Of a DNA stretch of 64,000 nucleotides, positions 1 to 34,400 are shown one piece after another. The translations under genes were made by a program, and so were the position numbers. The stretch is from Owenia fusiformis. Its lineage: Eukaryota > Annelida > Polychaeta > Sabellida > Oweniidae. Numbering within the stretch: the first letter of the stretch is position 1; every line of letters starts with the position of its first letter. The stretch covers positions 48,875,885 to 48,939,884 of the forward strand of contig CAIIXF020000001.1 in the NCBI GenBank assembly GCA_903813345.2, written 5' to 3'. The notes under the pieces are model-generated. The model made no database searches. It was not told the origin of the DNA and worked only from the letters and a program-made list of their open reading frames with translations.

Positions 1-175
1 TTGGACTGTGTTCCATCTAATTAGGTCACTTCCGGTTTCAATTTTGAAAAATTATTTTTGCCGATCTTGCAGTTTATAATCAATTTAACTGATATGCCGG
101 GAGACATAGTAAGATTAAACATCGTAAGATATATTCTTAATAATATACTTCAATTGTAACACAATTTGTGTCAAT

Positions 176-3100
176 ATGCTGAACAATCTATCACGTATAC
201 AGCTTGGAAACACAAAATCTTTGTGTTTTGAAAGGAAAGAAAAAGAAAGGAGAACAAGAAACATTGAGTTGAGCAAATATAGAGATTTACAGAAAATACA
301 TGGACAAGGTGTCAATGTGTTGGATCTTGACCAGACTGAAAATAGATAGTAAGTTTGTGTTGTTTTTTACAAATGATCACCTGTCCTGTAATTTTGCATC
401 AATCTGGTATCCATCTCAATCGAATGGTCTTACTTCATCCAATAAGTTTGGGTCGTAGCATATGATAACGGGACTACTTCGACCTTTGGGTCATTTGGAC
501 CATGGGCGATAATGCACATTTATGGGGTTAGATATCTTGGATAAGATCTCACCATTGGAGGCTTAGGTTAGTGCCCCGTTAGTGTTGTCGTGATTAATCG
601 ATACATCGTGATATTTATCGCCAAAAGTGATTCTGGCGATGCATCGATGTCTGAAACAAAACATTGATGTTTTTACAAAAAAATAAATCTGCTAAAATCA
701 CCTTTTCCTATCTCGTTTTTATGCAAATGCCATACCTTTTTCATTCTTTAGTTCATCTTCCAATAATGTGCAAACCTTTAATGTATGATTTTTCTTTTTT
801 AAGAAGTGCAGATCTTAACCGTTTTTCGAAGTTCCGTTTACTTTGTTCACAATTATATGATACTGACACACGTTTGTTATAAAAATGTCACGAGAATTCT
901 GCCTACCCAAGGTTCCGACATTTTGTTACCGAAACGGTTTGTTTCAGTAACAGAAACCAGCGTAATCGAGTGGATCACCAGTGCAGATGCGATTCTCATG
1001 CCTCAACTGTATTCATTAAACCCATCCAAAATTATTTCAGTTTATTGAGTGGTGGAGCTGATGGAGTGTGTGCCATATATGACACCTACAATCTGTCTAA
1101 ATCCCTGTGCTACACAACCCCTACAGTATGTACAGTAGGACGGTCCAATCGCCATGTTCACAAGTTCAGTGTCTACACAGTACAGTGGTACACTTTCGAT
1201 ACAGGAATGTTCATTACGAGTGGAGCTGACAAATTGATGAAGATCTGGGACACAAATACACTAAAGGTAAAATGAGCATTTGACCTGCTTTTATATATGT
1301 TTCTTGTAAAGCAGTGGGAAATGGTGTTCATGCTTGAATTGGTTATTAGTGACTGATAGATTTCATCTATGTATTATTATGTCACCACCAGATGTGGTGA
1401 CATATTGTTATAGTCTCCAACTTTTTGTGGATGTTGTTGTGGTTGGTAGTGGTTGAGATGTTCAGTGTCTGTAACAAATGGCAGGTGGTGACATTTTGCT
1501 TGATTATGCCTTGTTACATGATATTTATAGTACTAGTGAGCTGATAAATACTTATATGACTGTATTCCAGCCTGCTGATGAGTTTGAGTTTAGTGACATA
1601 GTATACAGTCACCACATGTCCCCTATTGCAAACAGCCATGCCCTGATAGCTGTAGGGACCAACAGTACCAAGATAAAACTTGTGGACTTGAAGACTGGAT
1701 CAGCATCTCACATACTGAAAGGTCACAATGGACCAATCTATGCAGTAAAGTGGTCTCCCAGGGAAGAGTATGTTTTAGCTTCTGGAAGGTATGATACATC
1801 TTGGATTTTTATCACACTTTGAAAGAGTGCTATTAAAGAGAGAATCAGATCTAGCGAGCAGCCTAGTCATTCCTTTTCATGTCTATTTTCTAAAAATCCC
1901 AAAAGTGTACACTTTATTTTAGGAAAACTAAAGATTTTACAATAATGTATTATTTTTCTATAAGAATGGTTACCATTCTTATTATTTGGGAGACTTTAAA
2001 CATTTTTCACCAATTTTTGCACATTGAATCTATTGTAACTTTACTGATTTATAACATAATCTTTTGGGAGATATTGTATTTGAGACTGTAAGGAATAGAT
2101 TGGTAGGTCAATTGTACATGTTGCTTGTAATTTTGTCACCCCCATAGATCTAATTCTGCCTTTAATTGTCATTGTCTTGTGTTAATGGGCTTGACAGCCA
2201 TTTTGCTCTTAAATTGCAATATTTATTTATGTCTTATTTATTCAATTTGCTATGCTGAACATAATTAAGATTATTTTTCACAGTAATGGATTTTGATTTT
2301 TTTATATACAGTAACAGCAATAACGTAATTAACTAACTTATACAGACAGTTTATCAGTTTACAATTTCTGTATGTTAGCAATAATTGTGAATGTTTCAGT
2401 CAAGACAATAAAGTGAGACTCTGGGACATCCGCAGTGCCAAAGGAAGCCTCATGGTCCTTGATAAGAATAATGTAGCTGATGTCTCCAACAGTAAATCAA
2501 GTAAGTCTCATGTCTTTTATGTGTATGTATTTATTTACTTTTGAGTCGCACTTACGAGAGGATGTTGGTGTCTCATAGTATTCATGTATGAAAATAAAAA
2601 AGTTGTGCATTTTTGCCTTTGAATAGGCATCAAGAGACTTTTAAAAATGGTATTTTGCAGCGCTGGATTCCAATTTTCTAAATTGCTAAATGAATTTGAA
2701 TTCTGCTAATGTTACAGAGAAACATTTAAATCTTGGTTATTTTCAGGTGCAAGTGCACACAGCTCAGCTGTAAATGGACTGTGTTTCACAGCAGACGGAC
2801 TACACCTTCTAACATTTGGGATAGACAAAAAATTACGCCTCTGGAAAACCTCAGATGGAAAAAACACCAATATAGAATATGGAGATATAGGTAACAATAA
2901 CAAGAAGGCAGTTCATTTAGCAGTCTCTCAAAACTGTTCAAATGATCTTGTTTACGTGCCAAATCACCATGACATTGATGTCATGGAAATTAAGACTGGT
3001 GATTGGGTAAAAACATTACGAGGTCACTACGGACAGGTTAATTGTTGTATTTATGACTCGAACTGGCAAGAGTTATACAGTGGGGCCAATGATAGGAACA

Positions 3101-3264
3101 TTTTAACATGGATTCCTCAGTTAGAAACTGAGAGAGCCTATGACACACATATACTGCAACAGAAAGCTGAGAAAAGTAAAAAAGGGATGGCGACTTATAA
3201 TGATGAAGCGCCAGTAGATCATGTGATTGAAGTTACAGCAGATACTTGGAGTGATGAAGATTGA
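176..3264 (+). CDS. ERCC8: DNA excision repair protein ERCC-8 (Cockayne syndrome A), WD40 protein
   Basis: Coding exons: 176-348, 1041-1266, 1571-1788, 2400-2500, 2747-3264; all introns are GT-AG and phases join to a 411-residue protein (human about 396). The start at 176 gives an N-terminus like human CSA (M-L-N-N-L-S-R, then a KIHGQGVN segment matching ERIHGGGIN). Exon 2 carries LSGGADG and a WD repeat ending KIWDTNTLK; exon 3 has VYSHHMSP and SHILKGH; exon 4 has VRLWDIR; exon 5 has HSSAVNGLCFT, LRLWKTS, LRGHYGQVNCC and QELYSGANDRNILTW. The tail ends acidic (TWSDED), as in human. In known biology CSA is the substrate receptor of a DDB1-CUL4 ubiquitin ligase acting in transcription-coupled nucleotide excision repair in the nucleus. 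The gene converges on HDAC3. A possible polyadenylation signal lies only 15 nt after the stop. Confidence 0.95.
349..1040 (+). other. ERCC8 intron 1 with partial inverted-repeat element
   Basis: GT-AG intron, donor GTAAGT at 349, acceptor CAG ending at 1040. Its last part (about 893-990) matches one end of the element at 61862-62283 (shared features: CATTTTGTTACC, AACCAGCGTAATCG, CCAGTG end). About 800-830 also resembles the interior of that element in reverse. No exon seen. Confidence 0.6.
1377..1499 (-). repeat. Hairpin-ended dispersed repeat, copy A (in ERCC8 intron 2)
   Basis: Read on the - strand it starts GCAAAATGTCACCACCTGCC, continues CATTTGTTACAGA and ends with a hairpin, TATGTCACCAC / GTGGTGACATA, at about 1379-1406. 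The same layout recurs at 39631, 57352 and 62659, and its ends bracket the satellite at 9197-11173. Confidence 0.75.
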
Positions 3265-3278
3265 TCGAAGTATTAGTA

Positions 3279-3284
3279 AATAAA
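3279..3284 (+). terminator. Possible polyadenylation signal of ERCC8
   Basis: AATAAA starts 15 nt after the ERCC8 stop codon. It would give a very short 3' UTR; sites further downstream cannot be excluded. Confidence 0.4.
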
Positions 3285-3495
3285 TTACTCCAAGGAGAAA
3301 TTGTATTTTTGAATATTTGAGGTTATACATGGATTTTGGTGCAGTTACATTCCATTTGGGGATGTTTTGTTCGTACATGGATATATATTTTTCAAAACAA
3401 ATCTCCTGAAACCTTTTCTCTCACCTTTCGCAAGCTTTAGATTCCTTTTTCATATCTTATTTTTTCTCCTAAATTATCCCAGATTTTCCTTTTGT

Positions 3496-3525
3496 TATGT
3501 CACCACCAAGAAGTGACATATTGTT
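3496..3525 (-). repeat. Hairpin end of dispersed repeat, copy B
   Basis: TATGTCACCACCAAGAAGTG and following bases form the same terminal hairpin as the family at 1377 and 39631, in - orientation. The rest of this copy, toward higher coordinates, is not recognisable. Confidence 0.55.
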
Positions 3526-4204
3526 AAATTTAGCCATCATTTTTGTATCCAGTGTTTGGTGTCAAGATTTCAACACTTTTTTATTGCAACCAGGTAGGGA
3601 TATTTTGTGAAGATAATTTTTTGTAAAAAATTGATTAAATCTACAATAACTTCCATAACCATCCCATCAAATGAAGTTTGGGGAATATAGAAAACTGCAC
3701 TTTCCATCCTTTTGTCCAGGCAATAATTTAAATACCATTGGCCCAATATTGTTTATATGTATTTGACCTAATGAGAGGACACATTCCGCTCAAAAGTGGA
3801 TTCCCAAAATGGCCACCAATTTAGTGTCAGTTTTACAGTATTTTAGTTACAAAATATAGGACTTTATAATGAAAATGTTCTCTTCCACTACCTCAAAAAA
3901 AATTTACTTTTAATTTTGACGTTTCGATGGCCTAGCCTACAGACACCGTAATCAATAAATATTGCTGATTGTCAGACACTTCATGTATTACTTGCCAACT
4001 GTCAGCAAGTTGGTAATTAATTACCCTGGTCTCTATTCATATTGTCAGATCTCTTACTCTTGATCATGTGCGTCAGATGAACCATTAAATTGATTTTGAT
4101 AATGTCAAGGTTATAGACAATGAAGGTCACAGAAATAACCACAGAATCAATTTACATCAAGAGATGTATGAATAGAGACTCAGACAATCACCAAGTGCTA
4201 CTTA

Positions 4205-5280
4205 CAGAGTGTCCCAGAACTCATGAGAATTTTTTGAGGGAGATATAAGGCATGAATGATTTTCCTTCAAATCAAGTGCACTTAATAAACAAGCATTGAG
4301 GAATAACTGACATGAATATCAGGCACATATCTTTTATATTTCCGAATTTATTGACATTTGAGTCCTACATCGCCTCAAACCCTGGAGTAGTCAGAGAAAT
4401 ACAACAATTTACGTCACATTTTGATAATATCTACACAACTTCTCTACTCTAATAGCATTGTTTTCATTGAATTATTTCAGCTTTTCAGTACATTAGTCAA
4501 TAGGATCATACACATTCAGCTAACGTATCTCTACAGAGTTATTATAGCAAATTATCTGCAGTTGATGTCTTTTCAGCTACTCTTTATACACATTCCCAAA
4601 TCGTCCAATAGCCATTTCTGTAGGGTCCTCTGAAACAACATGACTCAATTCTTCCTCCGTTTCAGTGACATGGCCCACTAATCTTTGTTTAAGGTCCCCA
4701 AAAATCAAAAGTCTAGTAGAGCAAAATTTGGCAAGTATATGGAGCTACTATACATGTAAATTGTGAAGTCTCAATAGAAAGTAAATTGGATGCACTACTG
4801 ACATGCATGTAGTGACTTATTCACTGGTGCATTGTCAATATGCAAGATCATATTGGCTAGCAAAAGGGACATTTCTTTCAGTCCCTCGGGAACATGGCAT
4901 TATGATCTTTCAGCAAACCAAATGCACAATGTTGATGTATTGGGTCTCTTTCAAAGTTTATATACCATTTCATCAAAGTGCATCATCAATATGAGAAAAA
5001 TACTGAACTAAGCTTACACAAAAGACGTTGGTTTTATAGTTGAGATTTTGTATAAAATTGACAAAATGTGACATAAACTGTTGTATTTTCCCGACAACTC
5101 CGGGGTTTATGGCGATGTAGAATTCAAATGTCAATAAATTCGGATATATAAAAGATATATGCCTGAAATTCATGTCAGTTATTCCCAAAAGAGTGTTTAG
5201 TAAGTGTACCAAATTTGAAGAAAAATCACCCATGCCTTATATCTCCCTCAAAAAATTCTCATGAGTTCTGGGACACCCTG
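4205..5280. mobile_element. Tc1/mariner-type element with about 250-bp inverted ends, decayed
   Basis: The left end reads CAGAGTGTCCCAGAACTCAT and the right end, reverse-complemented, CAGGGTGTCCCAGAACTCAT. The two ends remain alignable for about 250 bp (shared ATTTTTTGAGGGAGATATAA, then further matches). Both ends abut a TA dinucleotide (4203-4204 and 5281-5282), as expected for the TA target duplication of this superfamily. It lies in the ERCC8-HDAC3 intergenic region. Confidence 0.8.
4570..4735 (-). pseudogene. Remnant of a mariner-like transposase C-terminal region
   Basis: On the - strand, inside the element at 4205-5280, one frame reads a segment with LLIFGDLKQRLVGHVTETEE followed by an acidic helix-like stretch. 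It resembles the region of mariner transposases that carries a FLWGxLKxxVY-type motif. It is short and I see no longer intact frame, so it is a fossil. Confidence 0.45.
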
Positions 5281-6592
5281 TAATTCTCAAGGTCAATTTA
5301 CAACTTCTAGCAGTTTGAGAAAGTCAAGCGAACAAGCTGGACGAAACGTCATGAAGTAAAAAGGTATGGTTAAGACATAATGAAAATATAATATTGATAT
5401 GGAAACATTTGCTACACCTTGGCATTTCTGTAATCTAGATAATGTTGGGTTTTATTTGTGACTATCCTGCTAGAATTAACCAATAAGGGCTATTGTGTAC
5501 TGATAACTTTTGCAACAAAAATTAAAAAAAAAACAGAAGGTCAAAAAACTATTGGCAACGTAAAAATATTTTAAGAATACATTTTTTATATACATTGATA
5601 TCATTGTTAAATTATCTCACTTTTGAAACCTGCATTTGACAAATAAAACACAGTATTTTTTCAATATGTATGCATGCACATCCCTATATTTCTATACATA
5701 TATCTAGACATAAAGTACAATATCTACAATATTTATACATTTTTATATACAAAAATACATCTACAACCTTGTTACCATTTTTCTCATAAAAGTATAAAAT
5801 GGTCAGCTACACTGACAATATTTTGGAAATGTACGTGTATAATGAGAAGATTATCTTTCTGTGAGCTTTTATATTTCTCCAACCCACACTCCCTAAAACA
5901 ATCTTAAAACAAGAAGACTTATAAAAAGTGAAAACCGAGTCTAGCACTCATCTGCTAATAATCCAATGACAATTTTCATTATGTCATACATGATGTAAAC
6001 CAGTTCTGCTGAAGGCTTCCAGTACAATTGTCCATGCACATCGTGTAAAGTAAGTGGGTGTTGCACCCATTTGAGATCTTGAGGAGATGCATCCATCAAT
6101 TTCTACACACTTGAAATTGTGAAAAATCTTGGAAAATATGAAGTTTGAAAATGAGGATTTTGCACCCAAAAATCCTGGGGATCACAAATTATTCACACAA
6201 GCAGGGTTCAAATAAGAAATCAAAATCATAATTTTGTTGTAAATATTCAAACATGTACACTGCAAGAAAATCTCCAAATGGTGGAATTTCAAATTACACA
6301 TCTTAGACCGTTCTAGTCAGTTTAATTACTACCTATAATCTCAATAATGAGCCTCATATTGTCTGTCAGAATTACCTGTTAACACACACACATTGACAAT
6401 ACCGATCACTCCTGATAAACTATAAATGCAAAGATGGGTGGAACTTTGTGATCTTTGGCCCACATTGTCACTTTTGAAATACCAACACATTTAATTATCC
6501 TTTCACTCAGAAAATTCAACAAAAGTTGATTTTTTATTTAGAATTATGTCTTGGTGGGTTCTGATAATATTAAATGTTGCACTTCATGTTGG
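5281..6592. other. Intergenic DNA between the convergent ends of ERCC8 and HDAC3
   Basis: AT-rich, with HDAC3 3' UTR at its right edge. No supported gene seen. Confidence 0.5.
6533..6538 (-). terminator. Possible polyadenylation signal of HDAC3
   Basis: TTTATT on the + strand (AATAAA on the - strand), about 55 nt downstream of the HDAC3 stop at 6593-6595. Confidence 0.5.
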
Positions 6593-28955
<22,363 letters not shown>

Positions 28956-29456
28956 CTTGAAAACACAGTCCAATTTTTGGCTTTGTTTATGAATGTTACA
29001 CTATAAATACGAGCGCTACAATTTTAACAGTGTTTGAAAATTCAGACCTGTAAATGAATGCGAACGTCAGTGTTTATTCTCGCATTACCTAATTATATGC
29101 TACATCTTGGAGGATAATACAGGACTAACCTTACCCTCCTAAACATGATGATGATGATTGTATCATACATTATTCCGAAATTCAATTTCTGTCTGACAGA
29201 TAGGCTATATTAGATAAGCATCCTCCGATCATACAGGGCTTCAAAATCCAGAATATATTCTTTCTTTTTACCGGGGGAAGGAGGTACGGATTCTGGATAC
29301 CTGCTTAGGAGGATGTAGATAAGTGACCGCCCCCTCCTTTCCCAGTTTTTTTAGATTTGAAACTGAGCCTAGAATTGAAAGCTCTGAGCTTAGAATTGAA
29401 AGCTCTAGACGTTTTGTAAGTGTGCAAAATCTATATTTTAGTAAATGACAATTTTT

Positions 29457-29627
29457 TAGTGGCGGACCGGGGGGGGGGCATGGGGCATGAGGCCCCCTTC
29501 TAAGGACTTATTCTTTAATTTAGGCCAAATTTTGAAGAAAATGGGCCTCAAAATTTCAAAATTTGGGCCCACTTTTCGGTCACGGTTTTAGGAGCCCAAA
29601 AATTTTTTTCCTGGATCCGCCACTGGT
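29457..29627. repeat. Dispersed repeat with GTGGCGGA / GGATCCGCCAC ends
   Basis: Starts AGTGGCGGACCGG and ends TGGATCCGCCACTGG; the interior has AGGCCAAATTTTGAAGAAAA and TGGGCC runs. A diverged relative lies at about 54450-54637. Confidence 0.6.
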
Positions 29628-29784
29628 TTTTAGTCAAAGTTAAGTAAAGTTCTCTAAAAACACATTTTTTCTTGTTTTTATCATTAAGAATGTTATGCTG
29701 GAATATGCTCAGAATGCAACACTGAAAAGGTCCAAATTTAAAAAACTTCTGGGGGCATGCCCACGACCCACCTTCTTTCCACTA

Positions 29785-29815
29785 CACGCTTCGCGTGAGG
29801 GTGCGCTTCGCGCAC
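29785..29815. repeat. Two adjacent GC-rich hairpins
   Basis: CACGC-TTC-GCGTG (29785-29797), then AGG, then GTGCGC-TTC-GCGCAC (29801-29815). Both stems are perfect, with the same TTC loop. Confidence 0.8.
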
Positions 29816-31418
29816 GGGCACGACCCACCCATACTTGAAAGTAGCGCCCTTCTCCTTGGCAAATCCTTCTCTCGGACGCCCCCGTATAGGGACAAGAATT
29901 GAAAAGTAATGTTTTTATACCTAATAAAAATCATCCATTCTTCGTGGAGAAAAATTAAAGTCCAATAAAATAACGTTTTAAACGCAAAGTAACGTGTTTT
30001 AGAAATGCTGCATATAATTCCATTATTCACGTTTTGAATAAAGGCAACAATAGTTTCCATTTATTTTCCTTCAACTTGATATTTTCTTTCATTAAAAGTT
30101 TAAAAAATCGTTACTTGTATAAAATGCTAATATTTTCTGTCCCTATATCGCCACTGATGAGAGTATTTAGGTCCCGGAGGTAGGTCACCCCCTCTTTATT
30201 AAAGGGTATGATTAATAGAGACGAGTAGGGTCCAATATTATATTGTTATTATATAGTATTGTTATAATACTCTTATATTGTTGCAGTTGCAAATTGGAAC
30301 TTAAATCATGGGCTGCCCTTGCTTAAACATATTAAATCTCGGACAAATGGACAAAATGCATGGGGAATTGGGCGATTGTTGCAAGTAAACAAATCTGCAA
30401 AGGTCAATTTTTATGAGAAATTTTCCATACAAATCAATCAATTGCCATATGGAAAAATGCCCCAACATCCCAAATCTAAGTTCACGCGACGCCAATCCCC
30501 TCCCATTTTTCATAGTTGTTTTAAAGAGCCTTATTTGTGGATTCTTAGTATGAGATCCGCCATCAGTTTGAAAATCAAAAGTTGCTAACCCCAGCTTCTC
30601 GGCTCAGGTTGTTTACTTGCCATGCACCGAATCCCTGCTTAACAATTTCTGTATGTTCGTATTTTCAGCGCATTACTAATGGCGGGCACCTGTCATGACA
30701 AGAGCTTAAAGATCTAGTATGATACAAGTAAAACATCCCAAGTGTAAAATCTGTTGTGATATAGCACGACAACTTTTACTAAAATATACTGGTCAAATAA
30801 ATTTAAGTGTAGTTTCATAATAATAATAATGAGTTTGAATATTTATGATTCATCATTGGAACTAAACTCCTTGTCATGGTATTGAGATCAGAACATGGCG
30901 ACGGGATATCAACAAATGAAAACATTGAACACGAACTTGGAAAGAAGATGGATTATATCAACGGCCAATCTTCAAAAAACAATCTATACAACGTGCTTTG
31001 ATGCAAAAATATAATAGCTGTATATTAATAGTAAAGTGGACTATGAAAAGTCTTATGGGGCATCAGAATTAGGCAGATGAATTGACCTTCTTCAAACGAT
31101 GGATTTTAAAATCGTCTGCAATTTAGAGTTCCTAGAAAAGGCTCTTACAATCATAATTTGTAAATTCTAAAAAATACATATGATCGATGCTAGTTTGACA
31201 ATATGGATAACTGCTCCTACATTCAGTAAAATATACGTTGGAGCATACAGCTCTAATATTCTTCAGTGCAAAACCTCTGCACCTGAACTTGTCAAATATT
31301 GTAGCCACAACATTTGTAAATAGCAATAACAAGGCGTCAATAACAAATAGTACACAATATCAAAGAACTGCAAGAATTTAAAGTTTATGTTTCTTATATA
31401 TCACAAAACTACAGAACG

Positions 31419-34400
31419 ATGTTGGGAGGTACTAAAACAATTTCTCATGGCTCTAGCAATAATCGTCATGATGCAATGTATGCTGTGCATGGTGCAGGTG
31501 GTAAAAGGCGTCCTGTTGCCCAGTTACCTCAGGGAAGTAGTGATGAAGAAGACATCAATGATAAATCATTAGAAACAAATAAATCCAAAGCGAACCAATT
31601 GACGATTGAGATTCCTTGCCCAGAATCACCAATATCTCCTATATCCCCTAATTTATCAGCATTGGCTGACCATGACTATGAAAATGTGGCATCGCCAGGT
31701 AGTAGCACATCTAGTGGACCTATATATGTCAGGCCAGCAGGTTTTAAATATCATGGACAGGAGATAAAACAATCAAAGAGTAAAAAGAAGAAAACAATTT
31801 CATTAAAAGATGGGCTAAGAAGAGGGGAACCAATACCACCAAAAGGAAAACCTAGAAGAGGTTGGTTGTTCTGATATTTTGATATAAATAATTTCATTTT
31901 TAGGAAGCGATTCCTATTGAGAACTCAAGAGTATGGGTTAACAATAGTCATTAAATCATCGCCTGGTAGACACTTTCACATTGCTTGAAATAAAAGGAGT
32001 AACCAATGATAGCAGTATTTGAAAATACACTGCTATTTAGTCTATAATCTAGATACTGCTAATCTGGTATATATTTATTGCCCAGTCATTGGTGTTACTA
32101 TAATAGTAGCCAAGTTATATGTTAAACATTAAGTGGGATTATTGGATTTAACATGTAACCCATCATAATGTCCATTACAGTTAATCAATAGTAAGTATTG
32201 TTCATGTAGTCTAGAATGCCTGTTTTCCTAGTAAAAGAGATGAACTGAATTTGAAGAACCATGAAATGTAAATATCTTGAAAATGATTTTATTGAATCAG
32301 AGCACTGCATTACAAGGCAGAAATATGTGTTGAGTATCACTTTATATATTTTGTGAAGGTATAACTATATTATCCGAGTACATGCACCCCCTCCATACAT
32401 TTAAAGCAAAAGGAAATCCCCTTCTACATCACATATTGAAAATATTCATAAAGTTTGTCATAAATTTCCAAATCATTAATAGAGAAACAAAATAAGCATT
32501 CAACAGGCTTTAACAGGCTATGAAATGAAGACTTTAGGTTGTCATACTTGTGGAGGGGAGTGTACATGTACAATCATATATCTGTGAAAGGCCAAACTTC
32601 AAGCATGTTTGCATGCAGAAATCCAAGTTTTCCAGTGGAGTTGTTTAATTATTTACATAACTGTCAACGTAGACAGCAACTCAACTTTTCATCTTTAAAA
32701 CACCAAAAGCTGATGAACTTTGATTCAAATAAACCCAATGATATTTGAGAACTGTGCCAAAAAACAATCTCTTATTTTTTTAAATATGAACAATTTGAAA
32801 ATAATTTGATATGGATTTGAAGTAATGTCTTGAATAGATCTAAAAAGATGAAGTTTAATATGAAATTACACCTTTCCATGACTCAGCATAAATTATATAA
32901 TAAAAGGTAAAAGTCTTGATGACATTCTATTGATAAATAAACATATAGCTGTTCAGGTGCCTTTTTGTTTAAGACTTAAATTGTTATCCTTTGAGTTTTT
33001 GACAGAGAACATGAATGCCACTTGTTAATTTCTACTATTTTGACAGATTAACACATGTTGTTCGTTGATCCATAAATGAATATAATTGAACCCCTTAATG
33101 TGTAATTTCCCATTTTCATCAATATATTCTGTTATTCTTTACCGAGGCTTAGTTTATTAGCAAATTCCTATATTCTCTATGATAGTATAGGTATATATAA
33201 ATAGGTGTATTGATTGCTAATATGCAGCACAATCATTATAGAGGAAACTAAATTAGTCGTCTGGTAAATGTCAATGCATACAAGCATATCCTTTTTAACT
33301 CATAACCAGTTGGCATCATACACATACCTATACCTGCATCTTTTTTTGCTTCATTTAATGAAAGGATATTCTAGATTAAAACAGTTTGTCACGTTTCAAG
33401 CATTTCTGTGTGGAATTCTCATTACTAAATGTTATGATTTTTCCATTAAGCTAATTCATGATAGGATGCCTTCATAACGCTCTAAGTTATTGCATATTGC
33501 TGGTGTATCTACCAGTCTAGGTAGACTTATTAATTTTCCATTATTTCTATTTGATAATATGTTTGTGGGAAAGTACTCGGTGCCAAGAATATCGTGTAAT
33601 GATAACCAAATGCTATTAACATAGCTACTCAGAAAAGTGATTTATGTTCAAAATGATAAATGAGAGTAGCATTTATTATTCATATGTAATCAGGCAGTAT
33701 AAATGTATCTAATGTTTTGTTGATATTGTATTCAGAAACAAAAGGATGAGGATAAACCATTTTTTCTTTCCAGCAAAACAAGTTGACAGTGATAATCAAA
33801 ATACTTTAAAACTTGTCTAAGTGGAACACCTTTAGAACCTCTAAAAAGTGGTAAAGTCAGTTGGTCTTGGGACTCTGAAAAGTGTTCCACTTCTAGAGGT
33901 GTTCCACTTTACAGGTTTCACTGTTATTATCATGCTTTCATATATCACTGTTATGCTTTTATTAGACCTACATCCTGATGATAAATTACAATACATTTGT
34001 AGATTAAGGTTGCCTAAATTACAATACATTTGTAGATTAAGATTGCCTAAATTACAATACATTTGTAGATTAAGATTGCCTAAATTACAATACATTTGTA
34101 GATTAAGATTGCCTAAATTACAATACATTTGTAGATTAAGATTGCCTAAGGTTCTGCCTTTGATTATCTCACTCACTGGATTTGAAATAAATTAAATCTA
34201 AAATTAAAGGGGCAGGATTACGTATCTGGATATATCCACACAGTCTTTTTGGGAGGGAGTAAAAGTCCATATTTCTTAAAATAAATATTATAATTTTCAT
34301 TTCAGATCCTTTACCTATGAGAATGAGAGCATTGCCTCAGTCATTCTGGAATGAACCAAATCGCACGTTGAATGAATCACCAGCCAATCAGGTGTCCTCT

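Larger units (their letters stand above)
28956..31418. other. Divergent intergenic region between HDAC3 and the omega-loop gene
   Basis: Should hold both promoters; I could not place a TATA box or initiator with confidence. Contains a repeat at about 29457-29627 and two GC-rich hairpins at 29785-29815. A non-coding first exon of the + strand gene may lie here. Confidence 0.4.

Noticed and set aside
970-1275. ATG-initiated frame that runs into ERCC8 exon 2
   Set aside because: Its first part is the end of an inverted-repeat element in intron 1; the upstream exon 176-348 gives the proper CSA N-terminus with correct phase.
33841-34195. Overlapping 111- and 115-codon frames on both strands
   Set aside because: Both are driven by the 33-bp minisatellite and overlap an intron of the omega-loop gene.
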